NCBI GenBank assembly: GCA_009602725.1
Contig: WELB01000078.1
Span: forward strand, 206,657 to 217,529
DNA length: 10,873 bases
Direction of reading: 5' to 3'
From: Spirogloea muscicola
Taxonomy: Eukaryota > Streptophyta > Zygnematophyceae > Spirogloeales > Spirogloeaceae
In this document: piece after piece, positions 1-6,920 of the stretch
How the letters are laid out: each line of letters begins with the position of its first letter
Position numbering within the stretch: position 1 is the first letter of the stretch
Notes under the pieces: model-generated
What the model was told of the DNA's origin: nothing
Seen by the model: only the letters and a program-made list of their open reading frames with translations
The model's database searches: none
Position numbers and translations under genes: made by a program

Positions 1-43
<43 letters not shown>
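1..43. repeat. (GCC)n trinucleotide microsatellite
   Basis: The window opens with about 14 uninterrupted GCC units. The tract is cut by the window edge, so its true length is unknown. It lies about 140 bases upstream of the start codon of the secreted-protein gene and could be in its promoter or 5' UTR, or be the end of an upstream Ala/Gly/Pro-rich coding region. Nothing in the sequence decides between these. Confidence 0.95.
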
Positions 44-185
44 TGCAACCGGTTGGCGTTGTCGCCGCTGTGCGATCACACGGCCAATTGGATCGTCCAG
101 CAGCCTGCACGCCAGCCTGCCGGATCGCTTTCTGACGTCCGAGTGCGCGCCTGTTTCCCTGCAGCTCACATCAGACTCGCAAGCC

Positions 186-933
186 ATGGCGGACGCTCGC
201 TGGATGGCGGCCGTGGCCATCGCTGCGCTCGTCTTCGTATCGCTCCCTGCGGGTGCGTGCTGCCAGCCCACTGCATGCATGCCGGCGCACCCTCGTCGGC
301 TGTCGGCGTCAGTTGCCTGTGCTGTGCGCCCCACAAGTCGCAGCCATCGTTTGATCATAGTGCCCCGTGCAGATCAGTGACCAGGCTTGTCAAAGAGCAG
401 CATGCAGCCTGAGCACACGACGTTCTGTGTCTGTTACCGTTCCTTGTTGACATAACAGGCCAGCAGAGCGCTGCAGCATACAGGTTCGGCCTGTGGTCAC
501 CACCTCATACGTTCATCGCTTCATGCCTGCAGGCAACAGCGCCGCAAGGGGCGGGTTTGGTGGTGGCCCCGGCGGCAGGAACGGCACACACAACGGGACA
601 CTCCATGGGAATGGCACATTCCCAGGCAACCACTCTCTCGGCAATGGCACCTATCCGCCGTGCTTCCACCACAACGGCACGTTGAATGGCACTGCCTCCA
701 ACCACACCAGTAACGGCACCCTGCTGCCATGCGACGGCTTCCACGGCGGCCAGCGCGGCCTTGGAGATGGCTTCCACTTCAATGGCAGTCATAATGGTAC
801 GTTCAACGGCACCGGCCGTGGCAATCACACCGGCAATCACACCGACGGAGCCCACGCGCCGGGTCCTGCGCCTGGTGGTTTTGGGCGCTTCTTCGGCGGC
901 CGTGGTGGCCCTGGAGGCGGCCGTGGACCTTAA
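186..933 (+). CDS. Secreted Asn-Gly-Thr-rich protein with dense N-glycosylation sequons (two exons)
   Basis: I do not recognise a family. I read exon 1 as 186-252 and exon 2 as 533-933 (stop TAA 931-933), giving 155 residues. The donor G|GTGCGT at 252/253 and acceptor CTGCAG|GC at 532/533 join in phase 1, so Ala22 continues into a Gly-Asn-Ser stretch. Exon 1 encodes a classic signal peptide: short polar start, hydrophobic core around residues 8-20, and an LPA|G-type cleavage site near residue 22. The mature part starts Gly-rich, then carries 14 Asn-X-Ser/Thr sequons (mostly NGT, also NHT, NGS, NHS) between about residues 39 and 120, with two Cys in PPC and LPC contexts. It ends in a Gly/Arg/Phe-rich tail. 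Inference: a secreted, heavily N-glycosylated cell-wall or extracellular-matrix protein. Without splicing, exon 2 alone would have no good signal peptide. The intron (280 bases) and the start are predictions; transcript data are absent. Confidence 0.7.
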
Positions 934-948
934 GCAACCCACTGCTGG

Positions 949-970
949 CCATTCACCTAGGTGTGAATGG
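949..970 (+). other. Perfect 8-bp hairpin in 3' UTR of the secreted-protein gene
   Basis: CCATTCAC (949-956) and GTGAATGG (963-970) are perfect reverse complements around a 6-base loop. TGG (946-948) can also pair with CCA (972-974) across one bulged base, giving about 11 pairs. It starts 15 bases after the stop codon and 20 bases before the TGTAA signal, so it would be in the transcript. Its function is unknown; it could affect RNA stability or 3'-end processing. Confidence 0.6.
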
Positions 971-989
971 ACCAGCTCATAGACATATT

Positions 990-994
990 TGTAA
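990..994 (+). terminator. TGTAA polyadenylation signal of the secreted-protein gene
   Basis: TGTAA is the usual polyadenylation signal of chlorophyte nuclear genes. This one lies 57 bases after the stop at 933, a plausible short 3' UTR. A five-base motif occurs often by chance, so position and strand are the main support. Confidence 0.5.
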
Positions 995-999
995 GATGC

Positions 1000-1658
1000 T
1001 GTTTACCATATTTCATATACTGCTTGCCAGAATTAGTGCAGAGGAGAGGCCTGGAAAAGACGGCAGTCGCTGTGGAAGAAATTCAACAGAAATTGTGACT
1101 TCCGGCATATTTGAAAGGCCATGAGCCTCGCCAAACATTGCTCATAGTTGCAATCTGAATGCTGCACTAGTACTGATGTATGTGCGACTTGCATAAAGGA
1201 CTTTTGCAGATTTAATGTGCCAAGAAGGCCAACTGAAGCGTGTTCTGCAGCTTTATGAAAGCTGCAATCAGAGTAAATCAATATTCTGTGAGCACCTCCA
1301 CAGGCAGTCTTTATCGCATGCTTGTTCCTATGATTCTCTCTTGTCTGTCTTTATGACCTTCTGCTGTGAACCATGTATGAGCTCGAAAGTGGAAGAGGGC
1401 CGTCTTCTTGAGTTGGATTTGGAGTAATCTGACCGGCATCAAGAGTTAGAAGCACTTGTACGCATCGTCGTCGCTAACAATCAGATGCTTGCCCAGGTTA
1501 CTCACCTTGTTCAGCACATTCAGAGTCCTACGGAACGGGTACATCAGGTTCAGCAGAATCTACCCCGCCCTGCGAGGCTCTTCAGACCAGTTCAATAAGA
1601 ATTGCTACAACGCTGTTCTTCAGGACAAACTCTGCTCTTGACGTGTGACATACTCGTT
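1000..1658. other. AT-richer stretch with no recognised gene
   Basis: This stretch is visibly less GC-rich than the coding regions around it. It contains only short ORFs on both strands, none with a signature I recognise. On the minus strand, AAG|GTGAGT near 1500-1510 is a perfect splice-donor consensus after a short open frame, but I could not attach convincing exons. The one item with some coding character is the pair of same-frame ORFs at 1215-1598, listed separately. Confidence 0.6.
1215..1598 (+). pseudogene. Two consecutive same-frame ORFs split by TAA, possible decayed coding fragment
   Basis: An open frame from ATG 1215 runs to TAA 1425-1427, and the same frame is then open again to TAA 1596-1598. 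The second part (about 56 residues) has a Leu/Val/Ile heptad-like pattern with Gln, Glu and His between, as in a short coiled coil, followed by a Pro/Arg-rich end. The first part is Cys- and Ser-rich and unremarkable. The two may be a coding sequence interrupted by one nonsense change, or simply chance. I do not recognise a family. Confidence 0.2.
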
Positions 1659-1663
1659 TTACA
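1659..1663 (-). terminator. Candidate TGTAA polyadenylation signal of PRPL1
   Basis: TTACA on the plus strand reads TGTAA on the minus strand, about 262 bases after the PRPL1 stop codon at 1925-1927. The spacing is reasonable for an algal 3' UTR. Support is positional only. Confidence 0.4.
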
Positions 1664-1843
1664 AGAAGCCTCGAGAAGGCTCATGGACTGAGCATATGTC
1701 TGATAGCCCCGCCCTCAACGAAGGCGATATCACCAAATCTCCACTGAAAACATGATGTATCGACATTCTTGTGGCTCGTATGTTGAGACGTCCAAGTGTA
1801 TCTGAAGTCAAAAGAGGACTAGGAGAAGCAGCGTCACAGGAGT

Positions 1844-1868
1844 CCGGAGCAGTCACGAAATGCTCCGG
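1844..1868 (-). other. Perfect 8-bp inverted repeat in the presumed PRPL1 3' UTR
   Basis: CCGGAGCA (1844-1851) and TGCTCCGG (1861-1868) are exact reverse complements separated by 9 bases. The hairpin is GC-rich and about 57 bases past the PRPL1 stop codon, so it should be transcribed. Its role is unknown. Confidence 0.5.
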
Positions 1869-1910
1869 CAGTTTAAGCTACTTGAAGCATCCAGACAAGG
1901 AACCTTGCTC

Positions 1911-1935
1911 GCTATAGCTTAACGCTATAGCTTAA
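1911..1935. repeat. 12-bp tandem duplication spanning the PRPL1 stop codon
   Basis: GCTATAGCTTAA occurs at 1911-1922 and again at 1924-1935. The second copy covers the last two codons and the stop codon of PRPL1 on the minus strand; the first lies just after it. The core AGCTATAGCT is itself palindromic. The likely origin is a small tandem duplication at the end of the gene. Confidence 0.85.
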
Positions 1936-3917
1936 GGTCCCGCAACTGGCTAACATTAATCTTGATAGAAGGCCCCATTGTGTTGCATACATATGCTGTC
2001 TTCCAGTACACGCCCTTGGCACCGGGAGGTCGGTTTGCGTCCACCGAGTTCTGAAAGCGAGTCCACGCAGCAGTGTTGTGAGTCGCAGAGCTCAAGCGCT
2101 CAAGCTCAAGCATATGGAGAGCATGCAGTCATCGATTGTGTCTGCAATGGAATGTGAGAGCTGATGCGGTACAATATAGCATCAAATTACCAAGTCAGAC
2201 ACAGCCTTGATAGAGCCTAGAGTCCAGCGACGTTGTGATGGCTGTTCTTCTTTGTGAGCAGCAAGTGGCCGGGAAACCAAAAGAGGGAAAAGAAGGGTGC
2301 GACGAGCTGACCACGACGGACACGAGGTTCGCCAGGAGGTCCTCGTTGGGGAAGTTGGACTTGCCAAAGAGGACATGCACAATGCCCGTTTTGTCTGCCC
2401 TGTACTCCACCTTGCCGGCCTTGAACTCAGCAACAGCCTGCCAATAAAATACCACTCAAGAGCACCGTGAGTGGTCAGCACCGACGAGCGAGATCGCCGG
2501 TGCCAGCAATGTAGATGGATCCCGAAGGAGAAGGATTGAGGCGGAGGTTGGGAAGAGAGTTGGAGGGCAGAGCTTACGCCAGCGAGGTCCATAGTCACAG
2601 TGCCGGCCTTGGGGTTGGGCATGAGGCCACGCGGTCCCAACAGCCGCCCAAGCTTTGCGACCTGGCGTTGGGGCAGAGCGGCGGCAATGAGGGCTGGTGG
2701 TGAGGGCAAGGGTGACAGCAGCAGCAGCGGCTGCCAGCCTCATGGCCATCAGTAGTAGGCACCAAGGCAGCCCCGCACCTTGGGCATCATATCGGGCGTC
2801 GCAAGGAGCTTGTCAAAGTCCAGGAAGCCGCCAGAAATCTGCTCGATGAGCTCCTCGCCACCGACAAAGTCGGCTCCTGCTGACGTTGCCTCCATCTGCT
2901 TCTCACCTGCGAGCTTTTGCCGCAGTGGTGAGAGCACGACCGGCGCCATTTGTGGCCTCAAAATCTGTCTTCCATGGAGCATGAAGCTGGCTAGCTGCCA
3001 AAACCCACAGGGCTCAGTAGAGTCTGAAGCAGAGCACTGCTCAGGCGGGCAGGAAGAGGGAGGGCAGGCAGCGGCGTACCCTGCGTGAGCACCGCCACGC
3101 GCACGACCTGGCCCGTCCCCTTCGGCAGCGACACCTGCGCCACGACCGAAATCGCCGCAGGTCCAGTGAGCCCAGGGCCGACGTTGGACGGGCAGGGGCC
3201 AGCAGCCATCGAGCAGCGGCGAGACGTACGGCCGGCCCCGGCGCCGCCCCATCTCAGCACCGACGATGACAATGTGGGCGCCGCTAGGAATGGCCTCCCT
3301 TGTGGGCGGCGTCAAGAAAGCCCCATCTGAGCTCCAACGCCAATGTGGGCGCCGCTAGGCATGGCCTTCCTTTGTGGGCCGTCAAGAAAGCCCCATCTGA
3401 GCTCCGGCGCCAACGTGGGCGCCACTAGGCATGGCCCTCCTTAGTGGGCACCGTGGAGAACAGCAACACGAGCGGTTTTGTGGGGGGCAAGCACCGTTAG
3501 CGGCAGCTTACCGTGGCGCGGAGCTGCTGGTCGGTGTACTTGGGGTCCAGGTTGAGGCGGAAGTGCGCCTCCGCGGACTCCACGAACTTGAGGCTGGCGG
3601 TGTCCTTGAGCAGCCGGATGGCGGCCGGCGGGTCGTACTCGCGCAGCTTCTCGCGCAGCCGCGCCACGTCCAGGTACCGCTTCGATCGCGTCTGCCGTCA
3701 GCGTCGTCAGCGCCGTCAGCGCCGTCAGTGCCGCCGCCGCCGCCGGGTCTCGAAGGCGGGGCGGGGGCTGCGCTCACCAGCTTCGACTCGTACTTGTCGA
3801 CCTTGGCCTTGCCGGGCGCCGCCCGCGCCGGCGCCGGCGCCGGCGCCTCCTCCGCGCCGGGCGCGGTCTCCGGNCCGCCGCCGGCGCCGCCGCAGCGGCC
3901 GCGACGGCGGCCGCCAT
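1925..3917 (-). CDS. PRPL1: Plastid 50S ribosomal protein L1 (uL1c), nuclear-encoded, at least seven exons
   Basis: uL1 binds 23S rRNA at the L1 stalk of the chloroplast ribosome and helps release E-site tRNA. Exons on the minus strand: 1 (start unsettled)-3778, 2 3691-3512, 3 3134-3080, 4 2906-2779, 5 2661-2578, 6 2437-2312, 7 2050-1925 (stop TAG). All six introns are GT-AG; exon 3/4 is a phase-1 join and the others are phase 0. Joined, the mature part gives about 232 residues, the size of bacterial L1. Hallmarks are [36 protein letters not shown], the L1 signature [26 protein letters not shown] and GAKGVYWK. The 5' exon is unclear. The frame that fits L1 (open from 3996) has no Met, while an Ala-rich frame with Met at 3968 and 3917 is offset from it. 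The two meet at the single N (3874); one missing base there would join them into a transit-peptide-like leader. Otherwise a further upstream exon is needed, perhaps using the acceptor CTTCCCAG near 3952. Donor of intron 6 (GTCAGC) is weak but keeps the alignment length. Confidence 0.93.
3247..3452. repeat. Tandem repeat of about 70 bp, nearly three units, inside PRPL1 intron 2
   Basis: Units begin at 3247, 3321 and 3391, each opening CCCCATCT and each containing a GTGGGCGCCRCTAGG core and a closing GTGGGC stretch. Unit lengths are 74, 70 and about 62 bases (the last incomplete). The whole array lies inside intron 2 (3135-3511) and makes up over half of it. No coding frame is conserved among units, so it is a minisatellite rather than repeated exons. 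Confidence 0.9.
3694..3729. repeat. Four 9-bp repeats at the 3' end of PRPL1 intron 1
   Basis: Units GCCGTCAGC, GTCGTCAGC, GCCGTCAGC and GCCGTCAGT follow one another without gaps. On the PRPL1 strand each reads GCTGACGGC or close to it, so each holds CTGAC, which fits the CTRAY branch-point consensus. The array ends at the acceptor of the 86-base intron 1 (3692-3777). Confidence 0.85.
3874..3874. other. Ambiguous base at the frame break in PRPL1 exon 1
   Basis: A single N sits in a very GC-rich run exactly where the Ala-rich Met-containing frame and the L1-matching frame would need to join. This points to an unresolved assembly position rather than a biological frameshift. The PRPL1 N-terminus should be treated as unsettled. 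Confidence 0.8.
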
Positions 3918-4151
3918 CCGCGCCGCGTTTCTCGGGGGAGGCGGAGGGAAGTCTGGGAAGGCAGCCAAGCCAAACCTTTTGGCCCCAAAACCCTACCTAG
4001 GCCCCCCCGCCTGCCGCTGGGTCACCGCCACGTGGAGCGGCTGGAACGCTTCGATCGGGATCCGGCCCCCCGATGCGCCAAGCCGCGGGGTTTAAGGTGC
4101 CTTGGTGGGCTGTCCCCACGACTCCGGGATTGGAAATTGTGGCACTCCCAA

Positions 4152-4255
4152 TGGGGGCAAGGGCTGTGAAAAGCCGCCCGAAAAAGAATTGACAAGGAAA
4201 AAGCTCCGAAGGGGCCAAACGATGGAGGGGCCTAAAAAGCGCTAAGCAGCTACTG
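4152..4255 (-). repeat. Retrotransposon 3'-tail copy upstream of PRPL1
   Basis: Read on the minus strand this contains CAGTAGCTGCTTAGC, then TTTGGCCCCTTCGG, then CCTTGTCAATTCTTTTTC, then a GGCT/AGCC-containing hairpin region ending CAGCCCTTGCCCCC. The same blocks in the same order follow the ORF stop of the plus-strand copy at 10712-10873 (CAGTCGCTGCTTAGC, TTTGGCCCCTTCGAACC, TTGTCAATTC). It is a solo 3' UTR/tail without an attached ORF end. It lies about 200 bases upstream of the candidate PRPL1 start codons and in the same orientation. Confidence 0.75.
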
Positions 4256-4371
4256 ATGGGCCTCCGGGACTCCTGTCTGCCAATCCCTCTTCTGTCGTCT
4301 CTCTTCCGTCTGCCAATCTCACCAGATCAGCGTCGACTTGCTGGGCACGCGCAGTCGGCCTAGCGGCCCGG

Positions 4372-4724
4372 GGCAAGGAGCGCAAATACGCAGATCACCC
4401 GGTTGGTGATGACTTAGCGGCTCTAGCAATCGATGTCCACGGAGCTTTCGGCAGCCGCTGGCTGGATCTCCTCCAGCGGCTTGACCGCCAGGCCATTGAC
4501 CGGCGGCCGGGTCTGCCAGGGGCGCTGCCCGGCTTCAACGCCGCCGGTTCGCTCGCTCAGGTGTTCCGTACGCGCCTGGCGGTCTCTCGTTCCAACGCTC
4601 CCTTGCCTACGCCGTCCACACGCGAGCAGGCCGTGCTATGGCTGCTGCCCCTGGGTCTCGGCGGAGTGCCTCTTTCCCTGCAGCGAGCTACTCTGACTTG
4701 CTGTTACTCACTCGCGGGTACTGA
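4372..4724 (+). pseudogene. 5'-truncated copy of the retrotransposon ORF end (copy A)
   Basis: The frame from 4381 matches the C-terminal end of the main element at 7008-7424 residue by residue: RKYADHPVGD, then LAIDVHGAFG, WLDLLQRL, RRPG, and AGSLAQVFRTRLAVS. Near 4593-4600 one base is missing and the match continues in another frame with QRSLAYAVH, AGRAMAAA, SASFPAASYSDLLLLTRGY and TGA at 4722-4724. Only the endonuclease-domain end is present. It is a dead fragment created by 5' truncation and later frameshift. Confidence 0.85.
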
Positions 4725-4971
4725 GCTTCCCTCTGCACCGTCTCGTGTTTTGTATTGTAGTCCTTTCTCGGCACCTCTTTCTTTGGGAAGGAGAAAGTAC
4801 TCGCCCATAGCGAACATTGGCTCTGAGATTTGGAGTCGAATTGAGAAATCTCTGTACTGTGGCTGTATAGCCAATGGCGACCATAACTCAGCTGGTTGCT
4901 GTGCTGCCGAATCCTTCTGAATCACCTAGTGTCAGCATAAAAGCAATTGTCAGGGTGGCAGGAAGCCGATC
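4725..4971. other. Downstream flank of copy A, no gene seen
   Basis: The first 25 or so bases after the copy A stop resemble the start of the 3' UTR after 10772 (GCTTYCCTCTGCAYCGT), then similarity fades. I see no ORF, RNA gene or strong structure in the rest. Confidence 0.5.
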
Positions 4972-5132
4972 TGCTTCGTCTTTTTTTGATATTTGTCTAC
5001 CGTGGGCTGGCCTCTCCTTGCCGTAAATTTGCCGTAAATCGGAAGAGCTGGTCTCCCAGCCACCGCCCACTTCAGGAAGAGCTTCGACTTCCTCTGCTTT
5101 ATTTCTGGGCTGGCCTACTGCAGCCACTGCCC
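4972..5132 (+). repeat. Two divergent tandem retrotransposon 3'-tail units
   Basis: The second unit (about 5082-5132) reads CTTCGACTTCC, then TTTATTTCTGGGCTGGCC and CAGCCACTGCCC, matching the tail consensus with its GGGCTGG/CAGCC arms. The first (about 4972-5068) has CTTCGTC, then GTGGGCTGGCCTCTCC. It then seems to carry an insertion of about 40 bases that includes the small duplication TTGCCGTAAAT x2, before CCCAGCCACCGCCC. The match is weaker than in the other tails. Confidence 0.5.
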
Positions 5133-5168
5133 TCTCCTGAAAGAAGGCGCGGCCTCTCCTGAAAGTGT

Positions 5169-5906
5169 TCATTCTGCTCTCAGCCTAAGGAGAACCTCTT
5201 CTAGTTCACGGCCTGAAGGGCATATAGCACCGAGGCGAGTGCATTTTGATGGAAGCTTGAAGCTCCATCCGAGTGTGGTTAGTCGAGGGTTGTTCATCAC
5301 GAGCTCAGTGATGGCAATGATAGCATGTGGGCAACTCAAAGTGATCAATGACCTAAAACATGCTAAGGACGACTGCATTGAAAGTGGCAGATACAAATGA
5401 AAAGGTTGGGCCAGAACTTTCCTTATCGACCTTCCAGAATGTGGGACAACGGTGTCAGCATGGCCGTGTGTGTCATAGTCTCCACATGGAATGTGCTCGC
5501 CTGCTGCATGACAAGGCACTTGAGCCACGTGAGTCAGATGTCCAGCGCTTGCAGAAGGCTTGACAGAGGCAGTCAAGCAAAAAGGCTCTAGTACTCGTCC
5601 TCCTGAACACTTTCGACAAGTAAGTCGGCTTGGAATGTTGAGGAAGGAAGCTTCTCTGGAAAAGAAAAAGATGCTGTGATAAGACTTACAAAGCTCTTCC
5701 AAATTGGGCGATGGCTTTGAAAGACGAGCTTCAATTGACAAGCAAGGTCCAGGAAAGCCTAACTGGAGGAGGGGACTTGCCGAGATTGTCGGTGTGAGGT
5801 GCGCAGCAAGAAGCCCCTCCACTTGATGTACGTCACTAGATGTGCTTGCATTTGTACTTGGCCATTGTGGCCTTGTGGCCTTCACGAAAACTTCCATAGG
5901 AGCCAT
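5169..5906 (-). CDS. Unrecognised 245-codon ORF, hypothetical or decayed
   Basis: This is an uninterrupted frame of 245 codons in DNA of roughly balanced composition, longer than expected by chance but not decisively so. The start ATG is in a GCCATGG context. The product is Ser-, Leu- and Cys-rich (CRKC around residue 96, and an H/C-rich patch CHAAGEHIPCGDYDTH near residue 131). It has no signal peptide, transmembrane segment or catalytic motif I can name. On the opposite strand only short frames exist. It sits between retrotransposon fragments, so it could be part of an unrecognised mobile element, a single-exon gene, or chance. Confidence 0.25.
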   Translation of the reverse strand: MAPMEVFVKATRPQWPSTNASTSSDVHQVEGLLAAHLTPTISASPLLQLGFPGPCLSIEARLSKPSPNLEELCKSYHSIFFFSREASFLNIPSRLTCRKCSGGRVLEPFCLTASVKPSASAGHLTHVAQVPCHAAGEHIPCGDYDTHGHADTVVPHSGRSIRKVLAQPFHLYLPLSMQSSLACFRSLITLSCPHAIIAITELVMNNPRLTTLGWSFKLPSKCTRLGAICPSGRELEEVLLRLRAE

Positions 5907-5944
5907 GGCAAGAGCGCACTGGCTGTGAGAAGCGCGCTTTCTGG

Positions 5945-6115
5945 CCTCGTCGAACCTTGTCAGGTGTTTCGCCTGCGCCTGTCAGTCTAGCTCCAGCTCG
6001 CGCTTTCGCAGTGCACTACAGGCTGCACTTTGGCTGTTGCTTTTACAATCTGCTGTGCTGACACTTTTCCGGTGCAAGATACTCTGGCTTGCGGATGCTG
6101 ACTAGGGGCTATTGA
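5945..6115 (+). pseudogene. Decayed copy of the retrotransposon ORF end (copy C)
   Basis: CAGGTGTTTCGCCTGCGCCT matches the QVFRMRLAVS segment of the main element. A stop follows soon after, then degenerate similarity through the AVHLRAGRALAAA region. The end is clear again: Tyr-Ser-Gly-Leu-Arg-Met-Leu-Thr-Arg-Gly-Tyr followed by TGA at 6113-6115, matching the YSDLLLLTRGY terminus. It is older than copies A and D, judging by its many changes. Confidence 0.7.
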
Positions 6116-6160
6116 GCACCCAGTCATGGTAGCCACTTGCGTAGCTGTGTGCTTTAGCGC

Positions 6161-6273
6161 TTTTGGCCCCTTCGGACTTTGTCCGTTCTTCTCTGGGCTG
6201 GCATTTCACAGCTGTCGCCACCTTTTTGGACGACCTTTTCTCTGTGGGGCTGGTTTTCACAGCCCTTGCACCC
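6161..6273 (+). repeat. Two tandem 3'-tail units after copy C
   Basis: Unit one (6161-6222) has TTTTGGCCCCTTCGGAC, TTTGTCCGTTCTTCTCT, GGGCTGGCATTTCACAGC, then GCCACC. Unit two (6223-6273) has TTTTTGGACGACC, TTTTCTCTG, and a perfect 6-bp hairpin GGGCTG (6247-6252) / CAGCCC (6260-6265) with a 7-base loop, then TTGCACCC. The first unit begins about 46 bases after the copy C stop, as expected for the element's 3' UTR. Confidence 0.75.
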
Positions 6274-6329
6274 TTTCATCCAGCTGCTTCTTCAATAATT
6301 CAACAGCCATCGGCTCCGATTGTGGGAGG

Positions 6330-6449
6330 TTCTGAAGAAGAACTGACAAGGTCCATTGAGAAGAGAATAACTCTTTCAAAGTACGAGGATGGCTGTGAGA
6401 GGCCTAGCCCAACAGGAATGAATGAACAAGGTCCAAAAGGGCCGGAAGG
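6330..6449 (-). repeat. 3'-tail units after minus-strand copy E
   Basis: On the minus strand, CCTTCCGGCCCTTTTGGACC and TTGTTCATTC lead into GGGCTAGGCCTCTCACAGCC (to about 6385). A second, shorter GGACCTTGTCAGTTCTTCTTC block at about 6330-6360 follows. The first unit starts about 50 bases after the copy E coding end, so it is that copy's tail. Confidence 0.7.
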
Positions 6450-6498
6450 CGCAACATCATGAAACCAATGTCCCTGACTTCTGCAAATGGACGCTATT

Positions 6499-6629
6499 CT
6501 GTGAATAGCCTCCTTAGTCAACAAATGCAGATCGGAGTGCCTTAAGTGGTGGGAAAGAGTCGCCCTGTTGAATTCTGAAGGCAGCAGCCAAGGCGCGGCC
6601 TGTCCGTAAGTGCACGGCAAATGCCAACA
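6499..6629 (-). pseudogene. Decayed copy of the retrotransposon ORF end (copy E)
   Basis: On the minus strand this gives LAFAVHLRTGRALAAA, matching the main element's LAFAVHLRAGRALAAA almost exactly. QQGDSFPP follows, then after a frameshift HSDLHLLTKEAIH, which corresponds to YSDLLLLTRGY with the stop codon lost. It is 5'-truncated and in the same orientation as the main element. Confidence 0.75.
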
Positions 6630-6649
6630 AAGGATTTACTCTCTCACGG

Positions 6650-6720
6650 GGGCGACGGCTGTGGAAGTCAGCTTGAAAGAGAGTGAACAAGGTCCAAAAA
6701 AGGGTGCGAAGGAGCCGGAA
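6650..6720 (-). repeat. Solo 3'-tail unit between copy E and the main element
   Basis: On the minus strand: CCGGCTCCTTCGCACCC, TTTTTTGGACCTTGTTCACTC, a diverged middle, then CCACAGCCGTCGCCCCCG. It lies just upstream of copy E with no recognisable ORF end before it. 6721-6920 holds nothing I can name. Confidence 0.65.
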
Positions 6721-6920
6721 AAAGTGAACGCTGCAGGAGGATGGCAAGGTGCGAGAATGGCTGAAGCGCCTATCTTCGGACCTAAGCAAAGAGGCCGAAT
6801 GACGGGCGGGCAGATTCTTCTTCTGCAGATTTGGGGCTTCCACATTCAACCGACGGTGAGAGTGGGAGCGAAGGTTGGCGTAGGGTGGTGAAAGGAGAGA
6901 GCAAGCGCGGCCAGATTAAC

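Noticed and set aside
53-412. 119-codon plus-strand ORF opening with a non-ATG start
   Set aside because: Overlaps the signal-peptide exon and its intron in another frame, with no recognisable feature.
505-942. 145-codon ORF on the minus strand opposite the sequon-rich exon
   Set aside because: Shadow of the repeated AAYGGCAC-type codons; the plus-strand reading explains the repeat, signal peptide and splice sites better.
3431-4169. Plus-strand ORFs of 189 and 218 codons
   Set aside because: They are antisense to PRPL1 exons 1 and 2 in GC-rich sequence and show only low-complexity Arg/Pro/Ala runs.
5360-5640. Plus-strand exon ending at a CAAGTAAGT donor near 5617-5625
   Set aside because: The frames before it are broken by stops and no matching acceptor and downstream exon could be found.
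5938-5962. CTGGCCTCGTCGAACCTTGT as another tail core
   Set aside because: It runs directly into the QVFR coding match of copy C, and the same bases align with the coding sequence of copy A, so resemblance to the tail core is likely coincidental.
6163-6462. ORF starting MAPSD over the tail repeats, with similar starts at the other tails
   Set aside because: The similarity between copies is in DNA with indels that change frame, so it reflects the shared 3' tail rather than a conserved peptide.
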